Source: Rhodoferax sp.
Lineage (GTDB): Bacteria; Pseudomonadota; Gammaproteobacteria; Burkholderiales; Burkholderiaceae_C
DNA: 64,000 nt
NCBI RefSeq assembly: GCF_028688795.1
Contig: NZ_JAQTXM010000004.1
Span: 1-64,000 of the forward strand
Reading direction: 5' to 3'
Shown piece by piece: positions 42,769 to 52,372 of this stretch (its first letter is position 1; each line of letters begins with the position of its first letter). Both the position numbers and the translations under genes were made by a program. The notes under the pieces were generated by a model. That model saw nothing but the letters and a program-made list of their open reading frames with translations, made no database searches and was not told the origin of the DNA.

Positions 42769-44766
42769 ATGAAAAATCGTGTGCCTGCAAGAGTGTTATT
42801 GTCCTACACTACCGACTACCTGTGGGACCACCTGGAAGGTGATTTCATTCTTGTCATGGATGATGGAGAAATCGAGACAAACGAAAAGGAAGTGTTGTAT
42901 AGCTCCTATGTTTGGGATTACCACCGGCGTTTCCCCAATACGCCGTTGTTGCTCAAGCACCACGTCAAGGCGATTATCAAGGATGATCCATCTGGCACTG
43001 ACACCCACTTGGATCTGATCAACAGCGTGCTGTGGTCGTTTGTGGAAGCTTATCGTCCTGACTTTATCAACATCGAAGAGCTGATTGACATTGGTGCGCT
43101 GATGTCGTATGAGGTCAGCAACACGATGTACAACGACCTAACGTATCGGTTGGAGCCCGACGTTACAACCTTGGACATTCTTGACTTTATCCAATTCACC
43201 AAGCATCCTCGTTTGGTCAAGGCGATTGAGCAGATGGAAAACACCGACGAAGGTGTTGCCAAGGTCAACAACGTGGTGCTGGAGCTGTCCAAGTCAGCGG
43301 AGTTCAAGAACAATGCCATGGCGTCTGTGATGCGGTCTAAGATTGTGTCTGAAGGCCAAGCGTTGCAGTGTTTGGCACCTTTGGGATTCCGGACCGACAT
43401 CGACTCTGACATTTTCACCAGGGCCATTATCAAACGTGGCTTTACCCAGGGCTTGAGCAGCCTTCGTGACAGCATGGTGGAGTCACGCAGTGCTGCTAAA
43501 GCACTGATCTTCTCCACCGATCCCCTTCAGAAGTCGGAATACTTCTCTAGGCGCCAGCAGTTGATTTGCCAGAACGTCAGACATTTGCATCGCGGTGACT
43601 GTGGAAGCACACACTACGTGCCCTGGTTGATTCGCGAAGAGCGCATGGACAATGCCACCAAGCTCGCCAGCGACCTCAAGACACTGGCAGGTAAATACTA
43701 CTTAGATGAAGGAACTAACACCCTTAAGATCCTCAAAGAATCTGACAAGCATCTGATCGGCACGACGCTGAAGCTTCGTTCTGCAGTGGCAGGATGCAAC
43801 CACCCTGACCCTTACGGCATTTGTGAGGTGTGTTACGGCGCCACATCGCTGGCAATACCTGCCAACACCAACCTGGGCCACATCACTTGTGTGGCGATGA
43901 TGTCGGTGCTGGGTCAGTTGATCTTGTCGACCAAGCACTTTGAGGGAAGCTCCGCAGTGGAAGGCATTGCACTCAAAGCTCACGAACGTATCTACTTGTC
44001 TGCGGTAGTCAATGGCAGTAGGTACTACCTCAATGAGCGACTGATGTCATGCAAGGTGAAGCTGGTAGTAGCGGCTTCCCAAGTTCCAGGATTGACTGAC
44101 ATCAGCCTGGTTGACGATATTGAAACGCTCAACATCAGTCGAATCTCTGACTTCGACACAATCTTGTTGATGGTGGAAGATTCCACAGGGATCGAAACCA
44201 TTCCTCTGACAGTGAGCGTCAACGGTCGTTTGTCCAACATGACACACGAACTTCTGAAACACATCAAACGAGTAGGATGGACAGTAACGAAGAATGACAA
44301 CTACATCATCGACATGGCAGGATGGAACTTCGCTGATCCTATCCTGGTGCTGCCGATGCGCCACTTCAACATGAGTGATCACCAGCAAGAAATTGCTGAC
44401 ATGCTGGAAGCCACGATCAAAGACTTGGACTACCGCAGCAACGTGGTCAATCCTTGCAACATGCTGGTAGAGTTCCACGACCTGGTCAACAGGCGTTTGT
44501 CAATTAACTTGGCAATCCTGGAAATCATCTTGTACAGCAGCATGGTGGTCTCAGCAACTGAAGAAGACTACGGGCTGCCCAAGCCATGGACTTCGTCAGG
44601 TGTTGGCGTCAAGCAGCTCCTGCTCACACGCCGCAGCCTGTCCACCACGATGGGCTTTGAGCGCCATCGTGATGTACTGACCGATCCGTTGAGCTATACC
44701 TTGACCAATCGGATGGACCACATCATGGACCCGCTGATCATGCCTGAGCTGCTTAACAAGCTGTAA
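42769..44766 (+). CDS. non-virion RNAP beta' C-terminal subunit (phiKZ gp74-like)
   Basis: The trigger-loop region reads RGFTQGLSSLRDSMVESR (223-240), the counterpart of the bridge/trigger sequence FTQGLTVLQYFISTHGAR, followed by YFSRRQQLICQNV, equivalent to GYLTRRLVDVAQD. A Cys pair cluster, CNHPDPYGICEVC (about 345-357), fits the second beta' zinc site. GHITCVAMMSVLGQLILSTK parallels [20 protein letters not shown]. It starts 19 nt after the beta gene with AAGGAA upstream. Together with the genes at 28682, 35702 and 40638 it forms the late-acting polymerase; the beta N-terminal piece is outside the window. Confidence 0.9.
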   Translation: MKNRVPARVLLSYTTDYLWDHLEGDFILVMDDGEIETNEKEVLYSSYVWDYHRRFPNTPLLLKHHVKAIIKDDPSGTDTHLDLINSVLWSFVEAYRPDFINIEELIDIGALMSYEVSNTMYNDLTYRLEPDVTTLDILDFIQFTKHPRLVKAIEQMENTDEGVAKVNNVVLELSKSAEFKNNAMASVMRSKIVSEGQALQCLAPLGFRTDIDSDIFTRAIIKRGFTQGLSSLRDSMVESRSAAKALIFSTDPLQKSEYFSRRQQLICQNVRHLHRGDCGSTHYVPWLIREERMDNATKLASDLKTLAGKYYLDEGTNTLKILKESDKHLIGTTLKLRSAVAGCNHPDPYGICEVCYGATSLAIPANTNLGHITCVAMMSVLGQLILSTKHFEGSSAVEGIALKAHERIYLSAVVNGSRYYLNERLMSCKVKLVVAASQVPGLTDISLVDDIETLNISRISDFDTILLMVEDSTGIETIPLTVSVNGRLSNMTHELLKHIKRVGWTVTKNDNYIIDMAGWNFADPILVLPMRHFNMSDHQQEIADMLEATIKDLDYRSNVVNPCNMLVEFHDLVNRRLSINLAILEIILYSSMVVSATEEDYGLPKPWTSSGVGVKQLLLTRRSLSTTMGFERHRDVLTDPLSYTLTNRMDHIMDPLIMPELLNKL

Positions 44767-44771
44767 TAGGA

Positions 44772-44826
44772 CCTTACTCCGTCTCCGGTGCCTAAGTGGC
44801 ATTAGGAGACGGAGTAAGGGTTTTAT
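44772..44826 (+). terminator. terminator closing the RNAP pair
   Basis: CCTTACTCCGTCTCC (44772-44786) pairs perfectly with GGAGACGGAGTAAGG (44805-44819), followed by GTTTTAT. Confidence 0.9.
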
Positions 44827-44922
44827 GTTATCTCTTTGTTCACAGCTGTTGTTTTATGTATGTTAATATAAATTCCCACTATGACATGTAGGCGTTTGTG
44901 CCATGTCGCTCAGGGGAAAACC

Positions 44923-46452
44923 ATGGATTCTATTCACCTTCAGGTGACAATTTACTCGCACCATTTCTCTGTGGAACGATTAACACCCAGAGGAAGATGG
45001 CTGTGCACCGAGTTTGCAAAGAAACACGTCCAGTACGGATGGGAATCAGCAAGGGGGTTTAATCGACGTGTGATGCTGCGCGTGTACGCCGCAGCGACAG
45101 AAGACAGGTTGTCTTACCGTTTTCACATCAACTGCTTAGCTGACTTTAAACTCTTTATAACCGAACGGTTCATCACCGACGACCTGATCCAATATGTGCA
45201 CGAGCCCTTACAGGCTGGTGCTCCTGTGGAGTTTAAGGTTTTTGACAAGTGGAAGCTTCGTGATGACCAGCTCCCTGCGGTGGAGTATCTGGATAAGCCA
45301 GAGCCGATGAGAAAGTTTGTCGACTTACAAACAGGGTTTGGTAAGAGTATTATCTCATTGATCTCGATGGCACGCTACGGGAGGCGTATTTGCATCGTAA
45401 TCAAGCCTACTTACATTGACAAGTGGGTAGGAGACGTAATGGATGCTTACGACATTGACCCTAAGGATGTGATTGTAGTGCAGGGTTCTGCCTCTTTGAT
45501 GGCATTGCTTCAATTGGCTAAGGAAGGCGCGCTTACTGCAAAGGTTATCATCATCAGCAACAGCACCTTCCGTAACTGGGTAACAGCTTACGAGAAGTAC
45601 AGCACTGGTCTGCTTGAGATGGGGTATGCTTGCCTACCGCATCAATACGGACAATTCTTAGACATCGGTGTGCGCCTGATTGATGAGGCACACCAAGACT
45701 GGCATTTTACGTTTAAACTGGACGTTTATACGCATGTGCCAAAGGCTATTTCGTTATCGGCTACCCTTATTCATAAAGACCCCTTTATGAATAAGACCTA
45801 TGAATTAGCTTACCCAATGAGTGAGCGATTCACAGGTGTTCCTTTATCGAAATACATCAACTCATATGCAGTACATTATCGGTTCAATAAGCCTGAGAAA
45901 ATCAGGACAGTTGAATACGGTAGGACAACTTATTCGCACAATGCCTTTGAAGAGTCTGTAATGGCTAATGAAAAGGTATTGCAAAACTATTTGAATCTAT
46001 TGGATTACATAATCCAGATAGGTTATAACGCAAACGAAAGAGAAAAGAAAAAACTGCTAATCTTTGCAAAAACTATTGCGCTATGCACCATCATCAAAGA
46101 CTTCCTTAAACAGAAGTATCCTACCACAGATGTGAGACGTTATACGGGAGATGACCCTTATTGCGACTTAATGGATTCGCAGATTTGCGTATCTACGCTG
46201 GGTAGCTCAGGGACAGCTCTGGACATCCCTAATTTGACGAACGTGATATTGACGGTAGCTATTTCGTCAGCGCAGGGTAACATCCAAGGTTTAGGAAGGC
46301 TGAGAAACCTGAAAGATGGCTCTAAAACAGAGTTCCATTATCTGGTTTGTAACGACATAAAGAAACACATTGACTACGATGAGGAAAAGAAAGAAATGCT
46401 AGAAAAGAGAGCCAAATCGTTTTCACGAATACACTCAGGGTTTGTGCTATGA
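44923..46452 (+). CDS. SF2 DNA helicase (phiKZ gp75 / UvsW-like position)
   Basis: ATG 44923 has CAGGGGAA upstream and is preferred to ATG 44881. Motif I is QTGFGKS (136-142), motif II DEAH (254-257), motif III SAT (279-281), and a motif VI-like QGLGRLRN lies near the C-terminus. A roughly 130-residue N-terminal domain precedes the helicase core, as in UvsW. The 509 residues fit. Such ATPases remodel branched DNA and restart forks. The stop overlaps the next start by 4 nt. The gene is more AT-rich toward its 3' end than the RNAP genes. Confidence 0.88.
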   Translation: MDSIHLQVTIYSHHFSVERLTPRGRWLCTEFAKKHVQYGWESARGFNRRVMLRVYAAATEDRLSYRFHINCLADFKLFITERFITDDLIQYVHEPLQAGAPVEFKVFDKWKLRDDQLPAVEYLDKPEPMRKFVDLQTGFGKSIISLISMARYGRRICIVIKPTYIDKWVGDVMDAYDIDPKDVIVVQGSASLMALLQLAKEGALTAKVIIISNSTFRNWVTAYEKYSTGLLEMGYACLPHQYGQFLDIGVRLIDEAHQDWHFTFKLDVYTHVPKAISLSATLIHKDPFMNKTYELAYPMSERFTGVPLSKYINSYAVHYRFNKPEKIRTVEYGRTTYSHNAFEESVMANEKVLQNYLNLLDYIIQIGYNANEREKKKLLIFAKTIALCTIIKDFLKQKYPTTDVRRYTGDDPYCDLMDSQICVSTLGSSGTALDIPNLTNVILTVAISSAQGNIQGLGRLRNLKDGSKTEFHYLVCNDIKKHIDYDEEKKEMLEKRAKSFSRIHSGFVL

Positions 46453-46709
46453 CACCTAACGAACTCGTTAGGTGTACGATAGACTTGGAAGGAATTGAAT
46501 TGGAGATGATCCTTCCTAAGTCTATTGCTATCGCGTATAACAACATGCGATCAGATGAAATAGCGGGTTTATTGCCATGTATCTTCTCGCACGACTCCAT
46601 GGCAATTGTACCGCGCGAAAAAATACAGAGGTTTAGGGAATGTGCGGAACTAATGTCACTTAGTCCAACGCCTGCTGTGATTCGCAATTTGCGACCATAT
46701 CCAAACTGA
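46449..46709 (+). CDS. hypothetical small protein coupled to the helicase, 86 aa
   Basis: ATG 46449 overlaps the helicase stop (ATGA). The protein is small and mixed alpha/beta (ELVRCTIDLEGIELEMILPK) with a C-terminal basic Pro-containing tail. The coupling suggests a helicase partner, but no motif supports a function. Confidence 0.65.
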   Translation: MTPNELVRCTIDLEGIELEMILPKSIAIAYNNMRSDEIAGLLPCIFSHDSMAIVPREKIQRFRECAELMSLSPTPAVIRNLRPYPN

Positions 46710-46711
46710 TT

Positions 46712-46745
46712 AATAGCCTGTCCAAATGGACAGGCTATTATGTTG
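46712..46745 (+). terminator. terminator after helicase operon
   Basis: AATAGCCTGTCC (46712-46723) pairs with GGACAGGCTATT (46728-46739), followed by ATGTTG and a T-rich run. Confidence 0.85.
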
Positions 46746-46790
46746 TCTCTTTTTATTTTGTTAATAATTAGAATGCAGAATATTTCAATC

Positions 46791-46799
46791 ACATATTAG
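46791..46799 (+). promoter_or_regulatory. early promoter motif variant
   Basis: ACATATTAG, preceded by AT-rich sequence, 84 nt before GTG 46883. It differs at the last base from the motif at 40575 and 56975. Confidence 0.5.
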
Positions 46800-46882
46800 T
46801 AATTCGAGCCTACACAATCGCGTATAGACTTAGGTGTTTAAGCTACCTATTTTAAAGTGCTTTGTTTCTTTTGGAGATTATC

Positions 46883-47410
46883 GTGGCCAATTACGCACTG
46901 ACCCCTAATGGGGTTAAGCTTGTAAGTGTCTCTTCGGAGACACTCTTCTTCGGTGGTGGCGCCATGGCGCTGCTGGGCAAGGAAGTCGCCAAGTCCTTCG
47001 CGGACATAGACACTAGCGAGTTCGGCTTCATCGAAGCTGACGAGGCTTTTGTCGCAGTGCATCCGGCACTGACGGATGCACTGCGCGGCATCAATCCTAG
47101 CTTCATGGAGGCCATTGTCCTCCACGAGGAAGGACACTGCCTGCTGGGACACTGTGTCCCAGCAGAGGAATACAAGGAAATCGTCTGCCCCAACGGGGCA
47201 GTAATTTTTGATAGCCTTGCAGCAGAGCTGCAGGCCGACAAGCATGCAGCCGATGTGGTTGGTTCTGCCACCTTGGTGGCTGCATTGACCACGTCGATTG
47301 ACGTGATCCTTGACCTGTTCAAGGATCGGCTTGGTGAAGAGGCCCTGGTGGGCCTTCGCGAAGGCATTTATCAGTCCATCCAGCCGCGTCTTGACGCGCT
47401 GGTGGGCTAA
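46883..47410 (+). CDS. zinc metalloprotease-like protein, 175 aa
   Basis: The start is GTG 46883 with TTGGAG 6 nt upstream; a TTG at 46862 is less likely. The zinc motif HEEGH is at 81-85, preceded by MEAIVL, and a likely third ligand region, ELQADKHAAD, at 115-124 fits the ExxxD pattern of HExxH peptidases. No membrane segment or signal peptide is seen, so it acts in the cytoplasm. Codon use is GC-rich and regular. The target is unknown; head maturation and host-protein cleavage are both possible. A second HExxH protein is at 62694. Confidence 0.75.
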   Translation: MANYALTPNGVKLVSVSSETLFFGGGAMALLGKEVAKSFADIDTSEFGFIEADEAFVAVHPALTDALRGINPSFMEAIVLHEEGHCLLGHCVPAEEYKEIVCPNGAVIFDSLAAELQADKHAADVVGSATLVAALTTSIDVILDLFKDRLGEEALVGLREGIYQSIQPRLDALVG

Positions 47411-47416
47411 TAGAGT

Positions 47417-47471
47417 AACTACTCCTGCACTGCTTCGGCAGTGTTTGGGGTAGTTATTTTTTTTTTTTTGC
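47417..47471 (+). terminator. strong terminator with long T run
   Basis: TAACTAC (47417-47423) pairs with GTAGTTA (47450-47456), enclosing CACTGC/GCAGTG with a TTCG loop. A 13-nt T tract follows. Confidence 0.92.
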
Positions 47472-47474
47472 TTA

Positions 47475-47512
47475 CAGCATAAAAGCCAGGAATTACCCTG
47501 GCTTTTATTATT
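47475..47512 (-). terminator. terminator of the GCATAAA family for the minus-strand operon
   Basis: GCATAAAAGCCAGG pairs with CCTGGCTTTTAT across an AATTA loop. It lies at the 3' end of the minus-strand gene 47508-47948. Confidence 0.8.
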
Positions 47513-47948
47513 GTCCTCGTGTGCTATTTAAGCTGTTGAGAACGCTGGCTTGCGCTGCTGCATCCCTGGATTGCTTTTTGTCACACCGAATTAAGACTTG
47601 CTCGCAGACATCGTGAGGCAGTTCAAGAAACTGCTGCAAGTTCAATCCGGTGATTCCGTGTACGTTCTTGTCGACGAATATATCGATCATCTCGTACAAG
47701 CGACTAGGGGCACAATAGTCTTCAGCAAAGTGCAGAGCTACTGAAGAAAGAGGACGCTTGTTGTTGGGGTCAGTCTGTGCAGTTTCCTGCATTGCTTGTC
47801 CCAGGTAGTCATGAATCCCATAATTGGTTTCATATGCCTGGTACAAAATGGATTTGGCTGTCATCACATCAGTCTTCTTAGACCGCTGCAAGACCTGAAT
47901 CAGTAGCGCATCATCCGATAGCTCTAAGCCAAACCCTACGTCGCCCAC
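47508..47948 (-). CDS. hypothetical protein, last gene of a minus-strand virion-type operon, 146 aa
   Basis: The protein is helical and acidic, with several Asp/Gln/Ala-rich helices and a polar C-terminus. It begins 11 nt after the stop of the 479-residue gene. No domain is recognised. The operon 49982-47508 is surrounded by plus-strand genes, as other structural blocks are in this phage. Confidence 0.6.
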   Translation of the reverse strand: MGDVGFGLELSDDALLIQVLQRSKKTDVMTAKSILYQAYETNYGIHDYLGQAMQETAQTDPNNKRPLSSVALHFAEDYCAPSRLYEMIDIFVDKNVHGITGLNLQQFLELPHDVCEQVLIRCDKKQSRDAAAQASVLNSLNSTRGQ

Positions 47949-47959
47949 GTGCGTTCGTG

Positions 47960-49399
47960 TTACCTCTCCTCGATCTTGCGCAGTTTCTGCACGAGTAGTT
48001 GAAAAAAAGTTTGTGTCACATCCAGAGGAATGAGGTTCGGATGCTTCTTCAAATCACTTTCATGATGTTGTTCGCCACCGCAGTTCGGGCACTTGTAAGA
48101 CGGGATGGCAATCAGCGACACCACCGAGTCATCCAAGTAAGCCCGCGTCTTCTCCATGAACTTGTTGCGGATCTTGTCATCGGCTGTCAAGTCGTTGAGC
48201 GTTTCTTCGATGACTGTGAGTTCATCGTATTCTTGCTCATTGGCTTCTACGGCTTTGACAAAGTGGGTGTACTGGCGCATGGCCGTTGCTTTGCCTTGCG
48301 AGAGCAAGTAGTCGTTGCGACTGCCTTCTTCAAGGGACAAAGCACGACTGTAGGTCTCTTCAATCGTGTTGATCCAACGATGGCCTGCATCAATGTGTTC
48401 CGTCACATTGGGGATGCGAAGAACCATGGACAGAGTAGGTGTCACTTCAACCTTACTGTCTTGGCCGCGAATGAATTCATCCACGTAACGTTTGACAGCG
48501 TCCGTCGTCATGCTGGCGCGCTGCTTAGACGCCATGTGCTTGATCTGGAACTGCGTGAGAGCAGTCGTATCGGTCCACAACAGCTTGCTGAGGTTGAGCT
48601 TTTCTTTGACCACATGTTTGCACTTTTCCGGATCGGAAATACAAGCACGCTGGTATTGGAAGCCACCTGGCCAAGTGGCGCAAGCCATGCCCCAAATCAA
48701 CAACGGCAGATCAGGAACACGGATGTATTCGCGGATATCTTCGTCTTCTTTCAGAGCAAGCGAAGACTCGTACATGTTTTCCAGCACGAAGTCCAGCAGG
48801 ATTCGGCTGGTGTACGAGGTGCCGTTGGAGAACATGAAGCCGTAGCTGCTGCGACCCAAGATCACTTTTTCTGCTGCAATCTTTCGGTACAGTTCCAGCA
48901 GTTCGCCTTCCGGAGGAGCCTTCAGTGTGATCCAGAAACCACTGTGCCATAACGGCACTGTAAAGACGGTGCCCAGGCCCATCGCTGCGCGGATCTGGAA
49001 GCGTGCGGATTCACCAGTGGGCTTGACGCCTTCACGAACACGGAACTTCGGTGTGAAGCCATGGAGTGGGCCCGTGGGCGCAGTCACTGTTTGTTCAAAC
49101 TGTGCTTCTTCACGCGCTGTGGTGTTCACGAATCCGTCGGAATACGGAACCGAAGTAATACCGCCGTTCAGTACACCAATCCAGTTCTGACTGTTCTTGT
49201 CTGCGCCCAGCGGAGTCTGGGGCAGGTTTTCCAGCGTCTTGCGTGTCTCTGCAATCGTGGCAGACGGCATGAATGCCGTTTCTTCTGTCAGATCAAACGC
49301 AGAATACCCTTCAGAGCTGTATGGGAAGCTCTGGTTGTAGTTGGGTTTGCCTTGGATTTCCTGAGTCTCTTCAGGCAGGTTATTTTCTTGATCAAGCAT
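47960..49399 (-). CDS. virion-type protein with a C-terminal zinc-ribbon motif, 479 aa
   Basis: ATG 49399 (MLDQENNLPEETQEIQG) overlaps the upstream gene by 8 nt and has GAAGAAAG upstream. The N-terminal 110 residues are polar, the middle is mixed alpha/beta, and the C-terminus has CPNCGGEQHH, a zinc-ribbon half-site, followed by a helix (TQTFFQLLVQKLRKIEER). Baseplate hub proteins of T4-type phages carry comparable Cys pairs at the C-terminus, so a baseplate role is a reasonable guess. Confidence 0.6.
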   Translation of the reverse strand: MLDQENNLPEETQEIQGKPNYNQSFPYSSEGYSAFDLTEETAFMPSATIAETRKTLENLPQTPLGADKNSQNWIGVLNGGITSVPYSDGFVNTTAREEAQFEQTVTAPTGPLHGFTPKFRVREGVKPTGESARFQIRAAMGLGTVFTVPLWHSGFWITLKAPPEGELLELYRKIAAEKVILGRSSYGFMFSNGTSYTSRILLDFVLENMYESSLALKEDEDIREYIRVPDLPLLIWGMACATWPGGFQYQRACISDPEKCKHVVKEKLNLSKLLWTDTTALTQFQIKHMASKQRASMTTDAVKRYVDEFIRGQDSKVEVTPTLSMVLRIPNVTEHIDAGHRWINTIEETYSRALSLEEGSRNDYLLSQGKATAMRQYTHFVKAVEANEQEYDELTVIEETLNDLTADDKIRNKFMEKTRAYLDDSVVSLIAIPSYKCPNCGGEQHHESDLKKHPNLIPLDVTQTFFQLLVQKLRKIEER

Positions 49400-49982
49400 G
49401 TGCAGTGCTTTCTTCAATGGCAACGATGGTCTCGACAACTTCCACATCAGTCACTTCTGGTTGAGTGTCTTGAGTAGGTGTTTCCGGTTGCGCTTGTTGC
49501 GCTTGAATGAACTCGTCGATCAAACCGATTTGCTCAAAGATGTGAGTGACTGTCGGCATGATGGTGCTTTCGTAGATTTCCACAGCGTCATGGTACATGC
49601 CATGGATGCGGATAACTGCCATATGTTCATCCGGTGTTTCAGAGCCTCCGGATTTGTGAGAGTGATGTGCGTAGATGCCCTTCAGGCGCTCGGTGTGTTC
49701 GCCGATGTCACGGGTCAGCAAGTTGATGTTGCTGATCAGCTCAGGGTTGCTGTTCATCTTGGCGTATGCTTCCGGATTGGTGAGCATGGCCTTCAGGTAG
49801 TTGGAGAGGTGACCGTGAGTGTATTCAACAGCCCAGATGCTCTTCTCGTACAGAGCACGTGCGTCGTCCCAGAAGGTGTTGGCAACCATTTGTACTTGAC
49901 CGACAGTATCGCTGCGGCCATTAGCCTTGGCCAAGGCCTTGGCTTCGCGCTTTTCCGGATTGCGGTATTTCTTAGAGCCCAT
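49392..49982 (-). CDS. hypothetical helical protein, 196 aa
   Basis: ATG 49982 (MGSKKYRNPEKREAKALAKA) has AAAGGAAA upstream; longer in-frame starts are not needed. The N-terminus is strongly basic, the middle is a helical bundle-like region rich in His, and the C-terminus is acidic with Gln/Thr/Val (TQPEVTDVEVVETIVAIEES). Basic head and acidic tail suit an assembly chaperone or packaged internal protein, but this is inference. No family is recognised. Confidence 0.6.
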   Translation of the reverse strand: MGSKKYRNPEKREAKALAKANGRSDTVGQVQMVANTFWDDARALYEKSIWAVEYTHGHLSNYLKAMLTNPEAYAKMNSNPELISNINLLTRDIGEHTERLKGIYAHHSHKSGGSETPDEHMAVIRIHGMYHDAVEIYESTIMPTVTHIFEQIGLIDEFIQAQQAQPETPTQDTQPEVTDVEVVETIVAIEESTAHA

Positions 49983-50141
49983 GATGTTTCCTTTGATTGA
50001 AGAAGATGAATTCATACTTATTGCCAATGTTTTGACACTGGCAAAACCTTTATTGTGTCACGAGTGTGACTCTGACGCCAAATAATAAAGTGCTTTGTTA
50101 ATTTATTTATGTTTTCGTGCTCGCACGTAAAGGACCCCATT

Positions 50142-50984
50142 GTGATTTATGATGAACTTAGGAACTATTTGGTTACGGTTTCTGATCAAGAAACTGTAGA
50201 GTTTTTCGACAGTGCCGTGGAGCTTTTCGACGCTTACGATGTTCCTGACTATCTGGATACTTTAGAGAGTATCTTGACCTTTGACAGCAAGCGGACCGAT
50301 ACAGAGATTGTCGATCATTTAAAGATCGACACGCAAAGCATTCTGCGCTATTTGCTGACGATGCAAGGCATCGAATTGATCGATGACATATTACCTTCTG
50401 AAATAGTGATCTTGGTTAAAGGGATGTTTGATCTGCGCTACTACGAAGACCAAGACAACATTCTTTCAATCATCGGCTCAGAGCAGACCAGTGAAGAAGC
50501 AGTTGCTGAACTGCTGCAGCTGACCACCCCACTGGCTATAGAGAAAACCTTGTCGTTAATCACACAAGTTCAAGATGGCTTTTTCATGGGTTTGAAGGAA
50601 CGTCTGAAAGACCTTCGTCAATCGGTTGAAGATGAAGTCAAAGATGTTCAGGTACAAATTAAAAAGTACATCGATTACAAGAAGCATTTGCGCAATGCGG
50701 GTATTTACTCGGATCGCTTTTTTGCACACCTGGGCTCTATTGGCTTACCATTCCAGTCGTACCTGAAGTTGTTGCAGAATGACAACCTGAACCAAGGTGG
50801 AGAGTTCAATGTTGCACAGCTTGCGCAAGACCTGATAGGACTCGCCTTCTTGTCGGAAGACGGCCATGACCAGCCCTTGATTCAAATCAGGAAGCACTTG
50901 TCTTCATTGATAGGCGATGTCAATGTAGCCACTAAGGTAGACATTGCTGTTTCTAAACTCGTGATCGGAGTTGACAATGCTTAA
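50142..50984 (+). CDS. hypothetical protein coupled to a virion RNAP subunit, 280 aa
   Basis: GTG 50142 has AAAGGA 7 nt upstream; ATG 50109 has no binding site. The protein is acidic and helical with a likely coiled-coil stretch (RLKDLRQSVEDEVKDVQVQI, about residues 157-176). Its last bases overlap the start of the virion RNAP beta' gene, so the two are translationally coupled. It may be a packaging or assembly partner of the virion RNAP. No family is recognised. Confidence 0.6.
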   Translation: MIYDELRNYLVTVSDQETVEFFDSAVELFDAYDVPDYLDTLESILTFDSKRTDTEIVDHLKIDTQSILRYLLTMQGIELIDDILPSEIVILVKGMFDLRYYEDQDNILSIIGSEQTSEEAVAELLQLTTPLAIEKTLSLITQVQDGFFMGLKERLKDLRQSVEDEVKDVQVQIKKYIDYKKHLRNAGIYSDRFFAHLGSIGLPFQSYLKLLQNDNLNQGGEFNVAQLAQDLIGLAFLSEDGHDQPLIQIRKHLSSLIGDVNVATKVDIAVSKLVIGVDNA

Positions 50985-52287
50985 ACAAGAGTTTTTCCAT
51001 GCTGCAATGAAGGCAGGTGTATATAAAAAGTTAGCATGGAGCATCAGCGCATTCTCATTAATTTCTGAAGACCCAGAAGCATATAAGAGTAATCCCTATC
51101 CCTATCGGATCGTAACGGGTCCTTTGGGTTACAGCTTCTGTGATCCTGACAATGCGGGCGAGCTGATCAAAATCGACGACGGCGTAGCGGGTAAGCCCCT
51201 GTTCCGCTTCTTAGAAGAGGTGAGAGTAACACCGCCGGACATTCCCAACCTGGCTCAAGAAGCTACTACGACCTATGGGAATGTGCTCTTTAACTGGATT
51301 GTGATGGTGTACAGCTTTGGCAACAAGCTCCCCTTTCAAATAGGCAGAGTCGATGTAGGGGCAATTGAAAAAATGATCCTTAAAAACTTCGAAGACACGC
51401 CCAAGTCAGAAGAGGACAGAAGACCGGATACTATTTATGTTGATGAAAATCTTCGTTTTACTGAAGGGTTGTATTTCTTGACGGGATTGAGTCAGTTGTG
51501 TACCTGGGGAATTACGAAGAAAGTGATGCTGCCTCCTCCAGGTATTGCGGAGTATAAAAAGAAGCTACTGGATGAGAACCGCGAACACTTGCATGAAATG
51601 GCTACTGTCGCAAAGATTGATGCCAAGTTAGTGGAGTACGATGCACAGTACCTTAAGGGAGACCCAGGTGAAAACTTCCTGATTGATAAAAAATCCAGGA
51701 ATGTGATTAGGAAGAAACTGTACTTAATGAACGGCTCAGAAGCGGGACTGAGCGAGAACACCGTTAACGCCACGCTGATTGAAAACTCGCTGTATGAAGG
51801 TTGGGACATCAGCAAGTTCCCTGACATGAACAACAGCTTGCGCGCTGGTAGCTTTAACCGTGGCTCTCAAACGCAGCTCGGCGGTGTGTCGGTGAAGTGG
51901 CTGCTTCGTGCTTCGTCTAACTTGAACGTTACAGTCGATGATTGCGGTACTCGACTAGGCAACGTGACGTTGATAGATAACGACAGCACCAAGCGCCTGG
52001 TTGGCTTTAGCATGGTCACTAAGGAGGGCCATAAGCATTTTAAGACTGAAGAGGACGTAGGTGTCTATTTGGGCAAGAAAGTGCTGATGCGCAGCCCAAT
52101 GTACTGCAAGTTAGAGCGAACCGACTATTGCAAAGTCTGTGTAGGAGACAGGCTTTCCATCAACCCTGATGGTTTGTCTTTGGCCGTTTCCGATTACGGC
52201 TCTACGTTCTTAGGCATCTTCATGTCCAAAATGCACGGCACACAGTTGGCATTGGCTAAGATGGATTACAAGAAAGCCATCTTCTAA
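50977..52287 (+). CDS. virion RNAP beta' C-terminal fragment (phiKZ gp80-like)
   Basis: ATG 50977 has CGGAG 6 nt upstream and overlaps the previous stop by 8 nt. Residues near 290-330 read RAGSFNRGSQTQLGGVSVKW, LLRASSNLNVTVDDCGT, the counterpart of the beta' trigger-loop and rudder-end sequence LTRRLVDVSQDV..EEDCGT. CKLERTDYCKVC supplies zinc-type cysteines, and YGSTFLGIFMSKMHGTQLA parallels [20 protein letters not shown]. Virion RNAP subunits are injected with the DNA and start early transcription. The other three pieces (gp149-, gp178-, gp180-like) are not in this window. Confidence 0.85.
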   Translation: MLKQEFFHAAMKAGVYKKLAWSISAFSLISEDPEAYKSNPYPYRIVTGPLGYSFCDPDNAGELIKIDDGVAGKPLFRFLEEVRVTPPDIPNLAQEATTTYGNVLFNWIVMVYSFGNKLPFQIGRVDVGAIEKMILKNFEDTPKSEEDRRPDTIYVDENLRFTEGLYFLTGLSQLCTWGITKKVMLPPPGIAEYKKKLLDENREHLHEMATVAKIDAKLVEYDAQYLKGDPGENFLIDKKSRNVIRKKLYLMNGSEAGLSENTVNATLIENSLYEGWDISKFPDMNNSLRAGSFNRGSQTQLGGVSVKWLLRASSNLNVTVDDCGTRLGNVTLIDNDSTKRLVGFSMVTKEGHKHFKTEEDVGVYLGKKVLMRSPMYCKLERTDYCKVCVGDRLSINPDGLSLAVSDYGSTFLGIFMSKMHGTQLALAKMDYKKAIF

Positions 52288-52372
52288 AGAAAAATAAAAG
52301 GGAGGGCGACTATGCGTTAAAAACAATAAACAAAAAAAGATTCTAATAAAAAGTAAAGTAAGGAGGTTTAAC

